Shown here one piece after another: positions 5,561 through 13,174 of a stretch of DNA of 15,493 bases. Below the pieces are notes generated by a model. The model had not been told where the DNA came from, ran no database searches, and saw nothing but the letters and a program-made list of their open reading frames with translations. The DNA is from SLSG01 sp964477035 (lineage in GTDB: Bacteria; Bacteroidota; Bacteroidia; Bacteroidales; UBA7960): assembly GCA_964477035.1 (NCBI GenBank), contig CAYZCW010000022.1, positions 1 through 15,493 of the forward strand. Direction: 5' to 3'. Positions within the stretch are counted from its first letter, which is position 1, and each line of letters opens with the position of its first letter. The position numbers and the translations under genes were made by a program.

Positions 5561-8500
5561 TTATTCCAGGATGACATCCAGGTAGACCGAATGCCGCCCG
5601 TAGGTGTCGAAGAATGGCTTGAACAGCACCCCGTCGATATAGAATTCCAGTTTTTCGGGATCGCCCGAGATGGACTGGCTCAGGTCGTTGGCCTGGAGCC
5701 TGACCTGCCGCCATTCGCTGAGGGGTTCAGCCTCCTGGGCTGCCAGCAGCACGGGTCCGTAGAACAGGCTGGCAATGTTCTGCTGGTCCATCACCGGCTC
5801 CAGGTAGAATTGGAACGGCATGCGCAGTTCAATGGTATCCCCGTCTTTCCAGTTGCGGTTCAGGCTCAGGTAGCTTCCCGGAATGGCCTGGACGTTTTCC
5901 TCCCGTCCGTTGATCTTCACGGTAAACCCTTTGGTGGCCCATTTTGGCACGCGCACATTCAGGTCGAAAGCCCCGTTGCCGGAGATGGTCATTTTTACCC
6001 GGTCATCCTTCGGATAGGCCGTGGTTTGCGTTACGGCCACATTCCTTTCCGTCCAGTTGAGGGTGGAAGGCACGAAAAGGTTCACGTACAGCGCCTGGTT
6101 GTCGGTGCTTTTAAAGTAGATTGAGTTGTGGAGTTTCGTGTTGCTCTCGATGGCGGTGCCGTTGCAACAGGTGAAGCCCTTCATCTCCGGGTTGCCAAAG
6201 CGTTTTACAGAACCCGCCCTCAGGGGCACATGGTAGGTATTTGCAGGAGAATCCTCTGCCACGGACGCCAGGATGTGGTTGTACAGCGCGCGTTCGTAAT
6301 AGTCCATCAGCTCGGGCCGCTGGTTGAAGAAGAACAGCTCCCGGGTCAGCTTGAGCATATTGTAGGTGGCACAGGTTTCATTCTGGCCTCCGGCAGAGAA
6401 TCCGTTTTCGTATAGGGTGGCCGGCTCGGCCGTGAAGCATTCCGCATTGGCAGGGTTGCTGGCCCCGGCCACGCCGCCGATGCTGTACATATAATCCATT
6501 GTGGCCTTGTACCAGAAGTTGTCTGCAATATGGTAATAGTCCGGAATCCCGGAGACGCGGTACACTTCGAGGGCTCCGATGATCTGCGGGATGTGCTGGT
6601 TGGAGTGCAGCCCGCGGAACATGTCCACGTTTTTGGCCAGGCCGTGGGCGTGACCGGCATCCCCGAAAAACATCCGGATGTTGTCGAACAAGCGGGCGGT
6701 TTCCAGGTAGCTCTCCTCCCGGGTCAGGCGGTACAGCCTCGCCATGGCATCGTTCATGCCCCCGTATTCTCCGGCGATATAACGGTTCCACATGCTGATC
6801 AGGGTTTCGGTGGGCAACTGGCTTAAGCGGGCATGCACCCAGGTCCCCATCCCCCTGACAATATCCAGGGCCTTTTCGTTGCCGCTGACCTCATAGATCT
6901 TCATCAACCCGGCCAGGATCTTGTCCAGGGTATAATAGGGCGCCCAGATCCTGGTATTGTCGGTTCCATAAGTGGCTCCGCCCTCCAGCATGATGAACTG
7001 GTCCGGAGGATAGGCGCTGATAAAACCCCTTCCCCAGTTCCAGTAGTCGGTGCGGATTCCCTCCACGCTCAAATCCGAGTCAAAGTCCAGTTTCCCCGGG
7101 CCCGGCGGCACCGCCGTGGGGTCGGATACATATTCGCCCCCGGCTGTTTGCGGCTGTCCTGACATCTGCGATAAATCATACAGGGTGTTCACCATATAAT
7201 CCATCTTGTCGGCAAATACCTTCTGAAGGGAAGGATCATAGGCGGAGCCTTCGTAGGCCTGGGCTATGGCGGTGAGGTAATGCCCCGTGGCATGTCCGCG
7301 CAATTTGGTTTGCTGGCTGTCCCACACCCCGAGTGCCTGTGCCCCTTCAGGCTGTTCCTGTCCGAAGGCATTGCGGAACATATAGAGGAAATCGTCCGGA
7401 TTCGTTTGGGCGAGGACCCTGATAAACTTATCCCGGTTCTCGATAAACTTGGTGTCGTGGTTGTGGGCATCGGGATTTAAAACCACCTGATCGAGGTGAA
7501 ACCCTTCCAGCCTCCTTTGCGGGGCGGCTTGTTCGCCGGCCGCCCTGACCGTGACCACCGCCACCGGTTCGATGCGGGTTCCGGCAACCCTTCCCGTGAC
7601 TTTGTAAGTCCCCGGGGAGAGGACCTGGCTGTTGTCTTCAGGGGCCGGCCAGATCACCCTGACCTTAGGCCAGGGGAGGTCGTTGCTGTAAATCCCCTGC
7701 ACGTATCGCGGCAGGCGGGGAAGGTGGCCGACCACGGTTTCCACCTGGATCTCCGGAACGCTTGTCAGGTAAGCATTGTACAACTGGGGCCTTGTTTCGG
7801 GAAAGCTTGGCAGGCTCCTGTCCGACTCGTCCCGGGTCCTGACGACCGGTTGGTCCAGGTTCAGCGCATTGGCATGGATCCTGGCGATCTGTCTGCCGTT
7901 CAAAGGAATCCTGTAGATCCTGAAGTCGTGCACGCGGGCATTCAGATAGGGGCTGCCTGGGTTCACCGGTTTGCCCAGCAGGAGGGTGTTCTGGCCCTGG
8001 GAGCTTAGGTCGAACATCTTATCCAGATCCAGGTCTGCCTCCCTCACCTCACTGACCAGCACGCCGTTGACGTAAGAGCTCAGGGTCCTTGCCGGGACAT
8101 TGATCACCACGGCCAGGTGGTTCCACCTGTTCACCTCCACCGCCGGGGCAGAGGCGATATACCTATCCGACGAAGATAACACCTGCACCTGATAGCCTTC
8201 TCCTTCCCTGGTCCCTGCAGGGGCCGCAAAGAAGTGCGGCTGCTTGTTTTTTCCGAATTGGAAGAAGACCTGCCCGCTGTTTGAAGAGCGCAGGAAAATC
8301 CATCCGGTGATGCTCAGGGACTCAATGCCCGTCAGGGATTCCCCCGGAATGGAAATGTAGGTCCCGTTTTCTCCCGACAGCGATAGCACATTTTCGAACA
8401 GGGCATCCTGCACGAAGCGGGCACCCGGGCCATGCACGGTGGCGTGCAGGTTGTTCCGTGACCAGTCGTTCGCATCTCCTTTAAAAATATAGCGGGCACT

Positions 8501-8629
8501 CATGCCCGTTTCCCCGATCCCGTCCAGGATCTGATCTCCGCCCTGGCCGTAAGCCGGAGCCAGGCCCAAAACACAGAGGCTCAGCAGCAGGAAGAAGAAC
8601 ATGCGGCGTTTTTTCATCATGGAATTCAT
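5561..8629 (-). CDS. Secreted GH127-type beta-L-arabinofuranosidase with LamG and Ig-like domains
   Basis: 1022 residues. A Sec signal peptide (MMKKRRMFFFLLLSL, cleavage near residue 28) is followed by a LamG/concanavalin-like domain (about 43-256, with ITGWIFLRSS, NRWNHLAVVI and YVNGVLV), a Big_4-type Ig-like domain (about 292-363, with GTYKVTGRVAGT) and a GH127/DUF1680 catalytic domain (about 377-966). The GH127 metal-thiolate site appears complete: ETC (E751, C753) and FTCCNG (C821, C822), where the first Cys of CC is the expected nucleophile; E730 in AECFT is a candidate acid/base. GH127 enzymes release L-arabinofuranose from glycans or glycoproteins; the exact substrate here is unknown. 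The LamG domain may bind carbohydrate. The ATG at 8629 is chosen because a -7 box lies inside the longer frame that reaches 8731. No SusC/D genes adjoin. Confidence 0.9.
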   Translation of the reverse strand: MNSMMKKRRMFFFLLLSLCVLGLAPAYGQGGDQILDGIGETGMSARYIFKGDANDWSRNNLHATVHGPGARFVQDALFENVLSLSGENGTYISIPGESLTGIESLSITGWIFLRSSNSGQVFFQFGKNKQPHFFAAPAGTREGEGYQVQVLSSSDRYIASAPAVEVNRWNHLAVVINVPARTLSSYVNGVLVSEVREADLDLDKMFDLSSQGQNTLLLGKPVNPGSPYLNARVHDFRIYRIPLNGRQIARIHANALNLDQPVVRTRDESDRSLPSFPETRPQLYNAYLTSVPEIQVETVVGHLPRLPRYVQGIYSNDLPWPKVRVIWPAPEDNSQVLSPGTYKVTGRVAGTRIEPVAVVTVRAAGEQAAPQRRLEGFHLDQVVLNPDAHNHDTKFIENRDKFIRVLAQTNPDDFLYMFRNAFGQEQPEGAQALGVWDSQQTKLRGHATGHYLTAIAQAYEGSAYDPSLQKVFADKMDYMVNTLYDLSQMSGQPQTAGGEYVSDPTAVPPGPGKLDFDSDLSVEGIRTDYWNWGRGFISAYPPDQFIMLEGGATYGTDNTRIWAPYYTLDKILAGLMKIYEVSGNEKALDIVRGMGTWVHARLSQLPTETLISMWNRYIAGEYGGMNDAMARLYRLTREESYLETARLFDNIRMFFGDAGHAHGLAKNVDMFRGLHSNQHIPQIIGALEVYRVSGIPDYYHIADNFWYKATMDYMYSIGGVAGASNPANAECFTAEPATLYENGFSAGGQNETCATYNMLKLTRELFFFNQRPELMDYYERALYNHILASVAEDSPANTYHVPLRAGSVKRFGNPEMKGFTCCNGTAIESNTKLHNSIYFKSTDNQALYVNLFVPSTLNWTERNVAVTQTTAYPKDDRVKMTISGNGAFDLNVRVPKWATKGFTVKINGREENVQAIPGSYLSLNRNWKDGDTIELRMPFQFYLEPVMDQQNIASLFYGPVLLAAQEAEPLSEWRQVRLQANDLSQSISGDPEKLEFYIDGVLFKPFFDTYGRHSVYLDVILE

Positions 8630-8679
8630 GTCAGTCGTTTTATGGCAATGTAGCGATTGAGATAATGATTTTTCGGTTT

Positions 8680-8687
8680 CAAATGTA
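8680..8687 (-). promoter_or_regulatory. Bacteroidota -7 box TACATTTG for the GH127 gene
   Basis: An exact TAnnTTTG match on the minus strand, 50 nt upstream of the ATG at 8629. It supports independent transcription of the GH127 gene and the choice of start. No clear -33 box is present. Confidence 0.5.
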
Positions 8688-8746
8688 CCGAATATTTCCC
8701 TTATTTTTCTGTATTTAGCCTGATTCGGCAAGGAGAGTAGATTTAT

Positions 8747-8773
8747 AGGTCAGTAGAGTATTATTGCTGACCT
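8747..8773. repeat. Inverted repeat AGGTCAG-N13-CTGACCT upstream of the GH127 promoter
   Basis: Perfect 7-bp arms at 8747-8753 and 8767-8773 with a 13-nt AT-rich spacer, centred about 75 bp upstream of the -7 box and 32 nt after the DUF2490 stop. It could be an operator for a dimeric regulator or a hairpin ending the upstream transcript; there is no strong T-run after it on the minus strand, which favours an operator. Confidence 0.4.
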
Positions 8774-8804
8774 GCCTGAAGGGAAGGGGGGTGAAACGGA
8801 GGTT

Positions 8805-9470
8805 TCAGATGGATTGGTAAAAATGCACACCGATCCAACACCGGTGCCGGGCCCGGGCGGGCACAAATGAATCGACCCGGTGTTCCAGTCCGACTTCCAG
8901 CTTGTTGCTGGGCGTGAATACATATCCCAGGAAAGAGGCGGTCCTGATCTCCAGGTCGTACTCTTTTTCCTGCAGGGAGTTCACGTATTCATGGCTGAGT
9001 TTGAGGAAAAACTCCCCGGGATCCAGCGACTGCCCTTCCAGCGGGATTTCCGAGGATATCCTGTAGCGCAGGCGGTACCCGGTGGCCTCGGTTTCGGAAA
9101 AAGTCTGATCAGACGATATCCTGTGGGACAGGCTGAAGCCGGCATGCCTTCTTGCCAGGCTCACCTGCTGGATGGCCCGGTGGTAGATCTCCTCCCCCCT
9201 GATCCTGACAAGGTATCCGGCGGCCAGGGTGGTGTTGAAGCTGGCTTTTTTACCGACCAGGATCCCCAAGTCCGTCAGCAGGTAATCATGGGCAAACCCG
9301 TCATGGTAAAGGGCCTGCCTTGACTCCGCCTTCAGGTTGACGGACCAGTCGCGCGGCAGCTTCCCGGTGAGGCTCACCGAAGGCATGATCCCCCATGAAG
9401 CCCCCCCCTGGGCCGCGGAAATAAATGGCAACAATACCAGTCCCAGGAAATACAAAAACCGTCGTCCCAT
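8805..9470 (-). CDS. DUF2490 outer-membrane beta-barrel protein
   Basis: 221 residues with a signal peptide (MGRRFLYFLGLVLLPFISAAQG, cleavage near 20-21). The rest consists of alternating amphipathic strands (for example WSVNLKAESRQALY, FNTTLAAGYLVRI, YRLRYRISSEIPL, KLEVGLEHRVDSF) and ends in HFYQSI. This layout, with WGIMPSVSLTGKLPRDWSVNLKAESR near the start, matches the DUF2490 family of Bacteroidota, predicted barrel proteins of the outer membrane with unknown function. It starts one base after the stop of the PepSY-like gene, so the two are translationally linked and probably act together in the envelope. Confidence 0.82.
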   Translation of the reverse strand: MGRRFLYFLGLVLLPFISAAQGGASWGIMPSVSLTGKLPRDWSVNLKAESRQALYHDGFAHDYLLTDLGILVGKKASFNTTLAAGYLVRIRGEEIYHRAIQQVSLARRHAGFSLSHRISSDQTFSETEATGYRLRYRISSEIPLEGQSLDPGEFFLKLSHEYVNSLQEKEYDLEIRTASFLGYVFTPSNKLEVGLEHRVDSFVPARARHRCWIGVHFYQSI

Positions 9471-9471
9471 A

Positions 9472-10044
9472 TTAGTAGATGATGTTGTCGATATTGTGGG
9501 GAACGATCTTTGACCGGTGCACGAAATCGCCTTTGTCGGTGAAAAGGTACTCGAACAGGGTGAAGCTGCCCTCCTCCCGGGCCGATATGATCAGCTCGTA
9601 ATGGGTGACCGGGGGAGCCGCATCTTCCGGATCCCTGATAAAGGCCAGGATGAGGTCGGGATCCCCCGTGTACTGCACCTGGATCTTCTCCACCAAGTAG
9701 CGGGGGTAGGCCGTCGATAAATGTGCTTTGATTCCTTCCCATGCTTCTTCAGGTACCTCGCCGGCTGCGATCTCAATTTCGAGGTCTTCGAAGCTTCCGT
9801 CCAGGGAAAATTCGATGCTGTACCTTCTTCCCCGGTAGCGGGTCTTGGCCTCGAAGGATGTGCGGTCATAGCCAATTTCCTGGTACCACCTGACCCGTGA
9901 GGGGAAATCCATCGAGTCGACCAAACGCAGGGCCGCGGCCGGCACGTCCGTTCTGTCGATACGAATTTCTTTTTCGTACTTGTACTGGGCGAGCCCGGGA
10001 AACGCCAGGACCATGATGAACAGCAAGGTCAGGGTTTTTTGCAT
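9472..10044 (-). CDS. Secreted PepSY-like protein
   Basis: 190 residues with a clear signal peptide (MQKTLTLLFIMVLAFPGLAQ, cleavage after the Ala before Gln20). Two repeats of a strand-turn-strand-helix pattern are visible: RYSIEFSLDGSFEDLEIEI followed by VPEEAWEGIKAHLSTAYP, and a second strand set toward the C-terminus (HYELIISARE, FTLFEYLFTDKGDFVHR). This resembles PepSY-like (PF11396-type) periplasmic domains, often thought to modulate a partner protein. The function here is unknown. The stop and the DUF2490 start are one base apart, and the HD gene ends 30 nt upstream. Confidence 0.72.
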   Translation of the reverse strand: MQKTLTLLFIMVLAFPGLAQYKYEKEIRIDRTDVPAAALRLVDSMDFPSRVRWYQEIGYDRTSFEAKTRYRGRRYSIEFSLDGSFEDLEIEIAAGEVPEEAWEGIKAHLSTAYPRYLVEKIQVQYTGDPDLILAFIRDPEDAAPPVTHYELIISAREEGSFTLFEYLFTDKGDFVHRSKIVPHNIDNIIY

Positions 10045-10074
10045 CTGCCGTTGGTTGATTTGATCACAAAGATA

Positions 10075-10737
10075 TTAAACATTCCCGTTCCATTCCAGAA
10101 AAAATTCCTCCAGAAACCGTTCCATATACTGGTGCCGGTGTGCCGCCATGGCCTTGCCGGCCGGGGTGTTCATCCGGTCTTTCAGCAGCAGAAGCTTTTC
10201 ATGGAAGTGGTTGATGGTGGGGGAGTGGCTGCTCTTATAGGCCGCCATGGCCATGCCGGAATCCGGGATGGCGTCCGGGTCGTGCATCGGCCGGCCCCGG
10301 TAGCCGCCATAGTTGAATGCCCGGGCCACGCCGATTGCGCCCATGGCGTCCAGTCTGTCGGCATCCTGCACCACATCCAGCTCGCGCGAATGGAACGTCC
10401 GGGGGTGTTTCCCTCCTTTGAACGAAATGTTTGCGATGATGTTCCCCACGTGCTCGACCACCTCCCCAGACACATTCAGGGTGTCCAGAAACCGGCCTGC
10501 AGTCCGGGGACCAATTTCCTCGTCCCCGCCATGGAACTTGTGGTCCGCGATGTCGTGCAGCAGGGCGCCGAGTTCCACCACGAACAGATCCACCGGCTCC
10601 GTACGGGCGATTTGTCTGGACAATTGCCAGACCCTGTACACATGCCACCAGTCATGGCCGCCTTCAGCATCCGACAATGATTTTTTGACAAAATCCCGGG
10701 TTTTAAGCAGGCAATTTTGTTTGAATGATGCATTCAT
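10075..10737 (-). CDS. HD-domain phosphohydrolase (YedJ/YpgQ-like)
   Basis: 220 residues. The metal site is clear: GGHDWWH (H28, H32), LLHDIADHKF (H61, D62) and QDADRLDAMGAIGVAR (D125/D127), the last block being diagnostic of the YedJ/YpgQ-type HD hydrolases, several of which cleave nucleotide pyrophosphates or phosphates. The C-terminal half is helical with an unusually charged tail. It is cytoplasmic, with no signal peptide. A 101-bp spacer separates it from the cupin gene; it may have its own promoter, although I see no TAnnTTTG box there. The ATG at 10737 is the first start in frame and gives a compact N-terminus. Confidence 0.9.
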   Translation of the reverse strand: MNASFKQNCLLKTRDFVKKSLSDAEGGHDWWHVYRVWQLSRQIARTEPVDLFVVELGALLHDIADHKFHGGDEEIGPRTAGRFLDTLNVSGEVVEHVGNIIANISFKGGKHPRTFHSRELDVVQDADRLDAMGAIGVARAFNYGGYRGRPMHDPDAIPDSGMAMAAYKSSHSPTINHFHEKLLLLKDRMNTPAGKAMAAHRHQYMERFLEEFFLEWNGNV

Positions 10738-10838
10738 GGTTTAAGGAGATTCAGTTTTCCATGCTGCCGGGATGACCCGCAGGGTCCGGTTAGCCCATTG
10801 CCCGCCTTTCTTTTGCGGCTTGGGATGAATGACCCGTT

Positions 10839-11213
10839 CTACGCCTGGGAAGGGGACAGCTCCTGATAAGCTTCCAGTGTAAACCGGGGGGTGCAGATGG
10901 CCAGAAAGACCAGGTCGGAGTCGCCATCGTTGCGGATTCTTTGCCTGCAGCCGGGCGGAATCACCACCACGTCGCAGGGACCGACCGCCTGTTTCAGGCC
11001 GCCTGCCTCCACCGTGCCCGTCCCTTCGAGGATGACATAGCGTTCCGTGATCCCGGACAGCCGGTGCCAGCGGGTGGTCACCCCCGGTGTGACCCTCGCC
11101 CGGGCAATGGAAAGGGCCTGTTGCCGCTCCGTGTTTTCCAGCTCGTTGATGAAGCATTGCTCTTCCGTGAAATATTCCCTTGCCGGGTCGTATCTTCTTA
11201 CCTCTTCTGTCAT
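10839..11213 (-). CDS. Small cupin-domain protein
   Basis: 124 residues with the cupin-2 arrangement: TTRWHRLSGITERYVILEGTG (motif 1 with His and Glu) and PCDVVVIPPGCRQRIRNDGD (motif 2, where a Gln-Arg stands at the usual second His). It is a single-domain cytoplasmic protein that may bind metal and act as an isomerase, dioxygenase or sugar-binding protein; no substrate can be inferred. The start codon overlaps the DUF2200 stop by 4 bp (ATGA), so translation is coupled. Confidence 0.85.
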   Translation of the reverse strand: MTEEVRRYDPAREYFTEEQCFINELENTERQQALSIARARVTPGVTTRWHRLSGITERYVILEGTGTVEAGGLKQAVGPCDVVVIPPGCRQRIRNDGDSDLVFLAICTPRFTLEAYQELSPSQA

Positions 11214-11569
11214 CGCAGGATCTTCTCCATCTTTTTCCCTTTGGCCAACTCGTCCACCAGCTTGTCCAAATACCTTACCTGCCGTGTCAGCGGGTTCTCA
11301 ATCTCTTCCACCCGGTATCCGCAGATGAGGCCGGTGATCAGGTGGGCGTGTGGGTTCAGCCTGGCTTTTTGGAAAAAGGCCTCAAATGTCGCCTTTTCGT
11401 CTATGAGCTTCTGAAGGGTGTTGTCGTCAAAGCCCGTGAGCCATTGGATGACCTGGTGCAGTTCCTCCTTCGTCCTGCCCTTCTTCTCCACTTTGGCAAT
11501 ATAGTGTGGATACACGGAGGCAAAAGTCATTGCTGCCATGCGTGCATCGTGTTCAGGCGTTGTTTTCAT
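11210..11569 (-). CDS. DUF2200 family protein
   Basis: 119 residues matching DUF2200 over its whole length: MTFASVYPHYIAKVEKKGRTKEEL, VIQWLTGFD, FEAFFQKARLNP, LITGLICGYRVEEIENPL, and RYLDKLVDELAKGKKMEKILR. The family is of unknown function, small, helical and cytoplasmic. It is followed by an overlapping cupin gene and preceded 27 nt upstream by the YciI-like gene, so it sits within the long minus-strand run. The ATG at 11569 gives the full family length. Confidence 0.9.
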   Translation of the reverse strand: MKTTPEHDARMAAMTFASVYPHYIAKVEKKGRTKEELHQVIQWLTGFDDNTLQKLIDEKATFEAFFQKARLNPHAHLITGLICGYRVEEIENPLTRQVRYLDKLVDELAKGKKMEKILR

Positions 11570-11596
11570 AGAGGAGGATCAGGTTTATATGTCAGA

Positions 11597-12079
11597 CTAT
11601 GGTTTTGATTTCCAGATTTTATCGGAATAGGGCAGGTATTCGGGAAGCGCTGCCGAGCCATACCAGGAGAAGACCTCCGCATCCAGCAATCCCTCTTTGA
11701 TGGCGGGATCGGTCTGCAGCAGGGCCCCGGCTTCTTCCAGGGTGCTTACGTTGTTCAGTATGAAAATGCCCCTGTAGCCCTTGTCATTGGTCCCGAGGGG
11801 ACCTGCCAGGACCAGCTTGCCCTCCTCCGCCAGCCTGTTGATGTTGTCCAGGTGCCCCCTGAAGCTCCGGCTGATCAGGGCCTGGTCGGTCGTCGGATTG
11901 TTCCCGGTTTTCAGGATCACCAGGAAATAAGCTTTCATGCCGTAGACATCACCGCCCAGTTTCTCTGCCAGATGCTTGTCGTACCGGGGATTTTGAACCG
12001 CCGTGTTGTCGGGGACCCCTGATTGGGAAAAGCATAGGTTGCCCAGGGGAAGCAACAGGAGGATCAGAATGTGTTTCAT
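11597..12079 (-). CDS. Exported YciI-like protein
   Basis: 160 residues. A signal peptide (MKHILILLLLPLGNLCFSQ) is followed by a linker and a YciI-type ferredoxin-like domain: HLDNINRLAEEGKLVLAGPL, KGYRGIFILNNVSTLEEA, LLQTDPAIKEGLLDAEVFSW. Most YciI proteins are cytoplasmic; here the domain is clearly exported. The His of RGHLDN and the Asp of TDP are the typical conserved polar residues. The function is unknown. It starts 7 nt after the SMP-30-like gene stop, which implies one operon. Confidence 0.85.
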   Translation of the reverse strand: MKHILILLLLPLGNLCFSQSGVPDNTAVQNPRYDKHLAEKLGGDVYGMKAYFLVILKTGNNPTTDQALISRSFRGHLDNINRLAEEGKLVLAGPLGTNDKGYRGIFILNNVSTLEEAGALLQTDPAIKEGLLDAEVFSWYGSAALPEYLPYSDKIWKSKP

Positions 12080-12086
12080 TGTTTTT

Positions 12087-13115
12087 TTATTTTAATTCCA
12101 ACCTCAACAGCCAGTCTGTTGTCGTCATATACAGATACTTCTGATCGCTGTCAAAGGCGCAATTTGACGTTGCTTTTCCGGTTTTGACAGCGGCCAGATG
12201 CTTTCCTTCGGGGCTGATGATATGAACGCCACCAGGCCCTGTGGCAAAGATGTTCCCGCTCTTGTGAATTTTTAACCCGTCGGGCAGCCCTTGGGCGTTT
12301 TCAGCAAGTGCGAGAAAATCAAACAATATTTTTCCGTTCTCCAGGGATCCGTCTGCGGCGATGTCATAGCTGTACAATACCGGGTTTTCGGAGTCGGATT
12401 GATTGATATACAAGGTTCGCTGGTCCAGGGACAAGGCAATGCCATTTGGCCGGCTCAGGCTGTCAACCAGCAAAGAAACCTCCTTGCCGGCACTTACCAT
12501 AAATACGCCGTTCATGCCCATTTCTGCCGTTCTGTTCTCTGGCTGTCCGTAGGGAGGATCCGTGAAATAAATCGTGCCTGCATCGTCCATTGCAAGGTCG
12601 TTGGGGCTGTTAAACGGCTTTCCTTCGTACGTGCCGGCAAGGGTGGTGAATTTTGCCTGCGGTGTTTCCATATCCGCCTCCATCCGGGCAATGCGCCTGT
12701 CTCCATGCTGGCAGATCACCAGCTTGCCATCCGGGTCAAGAATCAATCCATTCGGCCCCCTGTCAGAATCCCTGTTCTCTTCTCCGGAATGCCCGGCAGA
12801 TTCCAGGTAAACAACGAGACTGTCCTGTTCGCTCCATTTGTATATTCTATTGGCAGGCACATCCGAAAACAGCACGGCCTGCAATTCATCCACCCAGATC
12901 GGCCCTTCGCTCCACCAAAACCCTGTTGCCAACACTTCGATGGATGCATTCGGGTCCACAAGGGTAAGTGCCGTTGGGTCATATACCTGAACCATCAATT
13001 GCTCCGCCGATGGATCGATAGCCCTGTTATCAGATGTCTGTTCGTTGGGATTGTATTTGCAGGAGGCAAGTACAAAAATCAAACAAGCGGCCGGGAAGAC
13101 AATCCGATGTTTCAT
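12087..13115 (-). CDS. SMP-30/gluconolactonase-like lipoprotein
   Basis: 342 residues. The N-terminus has a lipobox LASC (Cys19), so the mature protein is lipid-anchored. The six-bladed propeller of the SMP-30/LRE family is indicated by WWSEGPIW (E70), FNSPNDLAMD (N172), SRPNGIALS (N224) and GLPDGLKIH (D279), the expected divalent-metal ligands. Relatives hydrolyse sugar lactones such as gluconolactone, so a lactonase role in the envelope is plausible but unproven. It is flanked by an aldo/keto reductase upstream (59 nt) and the exported YciI-like protein downstream (7 nt). Confidence 0.9.
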   Translation of the reverse strand: MKHRIVFPAACLIFVLASCKYNPNEQTSDNRAIDPSAEQLMVQVYDPTALTLVDPNASIEVLATGFWWSEGPIWVDELQAVLFSDVPANRIYKWSEQDSLVVYLESAGHSGEENRDSDRGPNGLILDPDGKLVICQHGDRRIARMEADMETPQAKFTTLAGTYEGKPFNSPNDLAMDDAGTIYFTDPPYGQPENRTAEMGMNGVFMVSAGKEVSLLVDSLSRPNGIALSLDQRTLYINQSDSENPVLYSYDIAADGSLENGKILFDFLALAENAQGLPDGLKIHKSGNIFATGPGGVHIISPEGKHLAAVKTGKATSNCAFDSDQKYLYMTTTDWLLRLELK

Positions 13116-13174
13116 GCTTCTGAGTGATTGGGAATGTCTGTGTTAAGGAATGGGTGGCGCCAGCCCGGTGCCGG

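Noticed and set aside
8630..8731. Longer start for the GH127 gene
   Set aside because: The extra 34 residues precede the signal peptide and contain the exact -7 box, so they are probably untranslated.
10741..11157. 138-codon minus-strand frame overlapping the cupin gene
   Set aside because: Frame-shifted shadow of the cupin gene, rich in Gly/Arg/His, with no motif.
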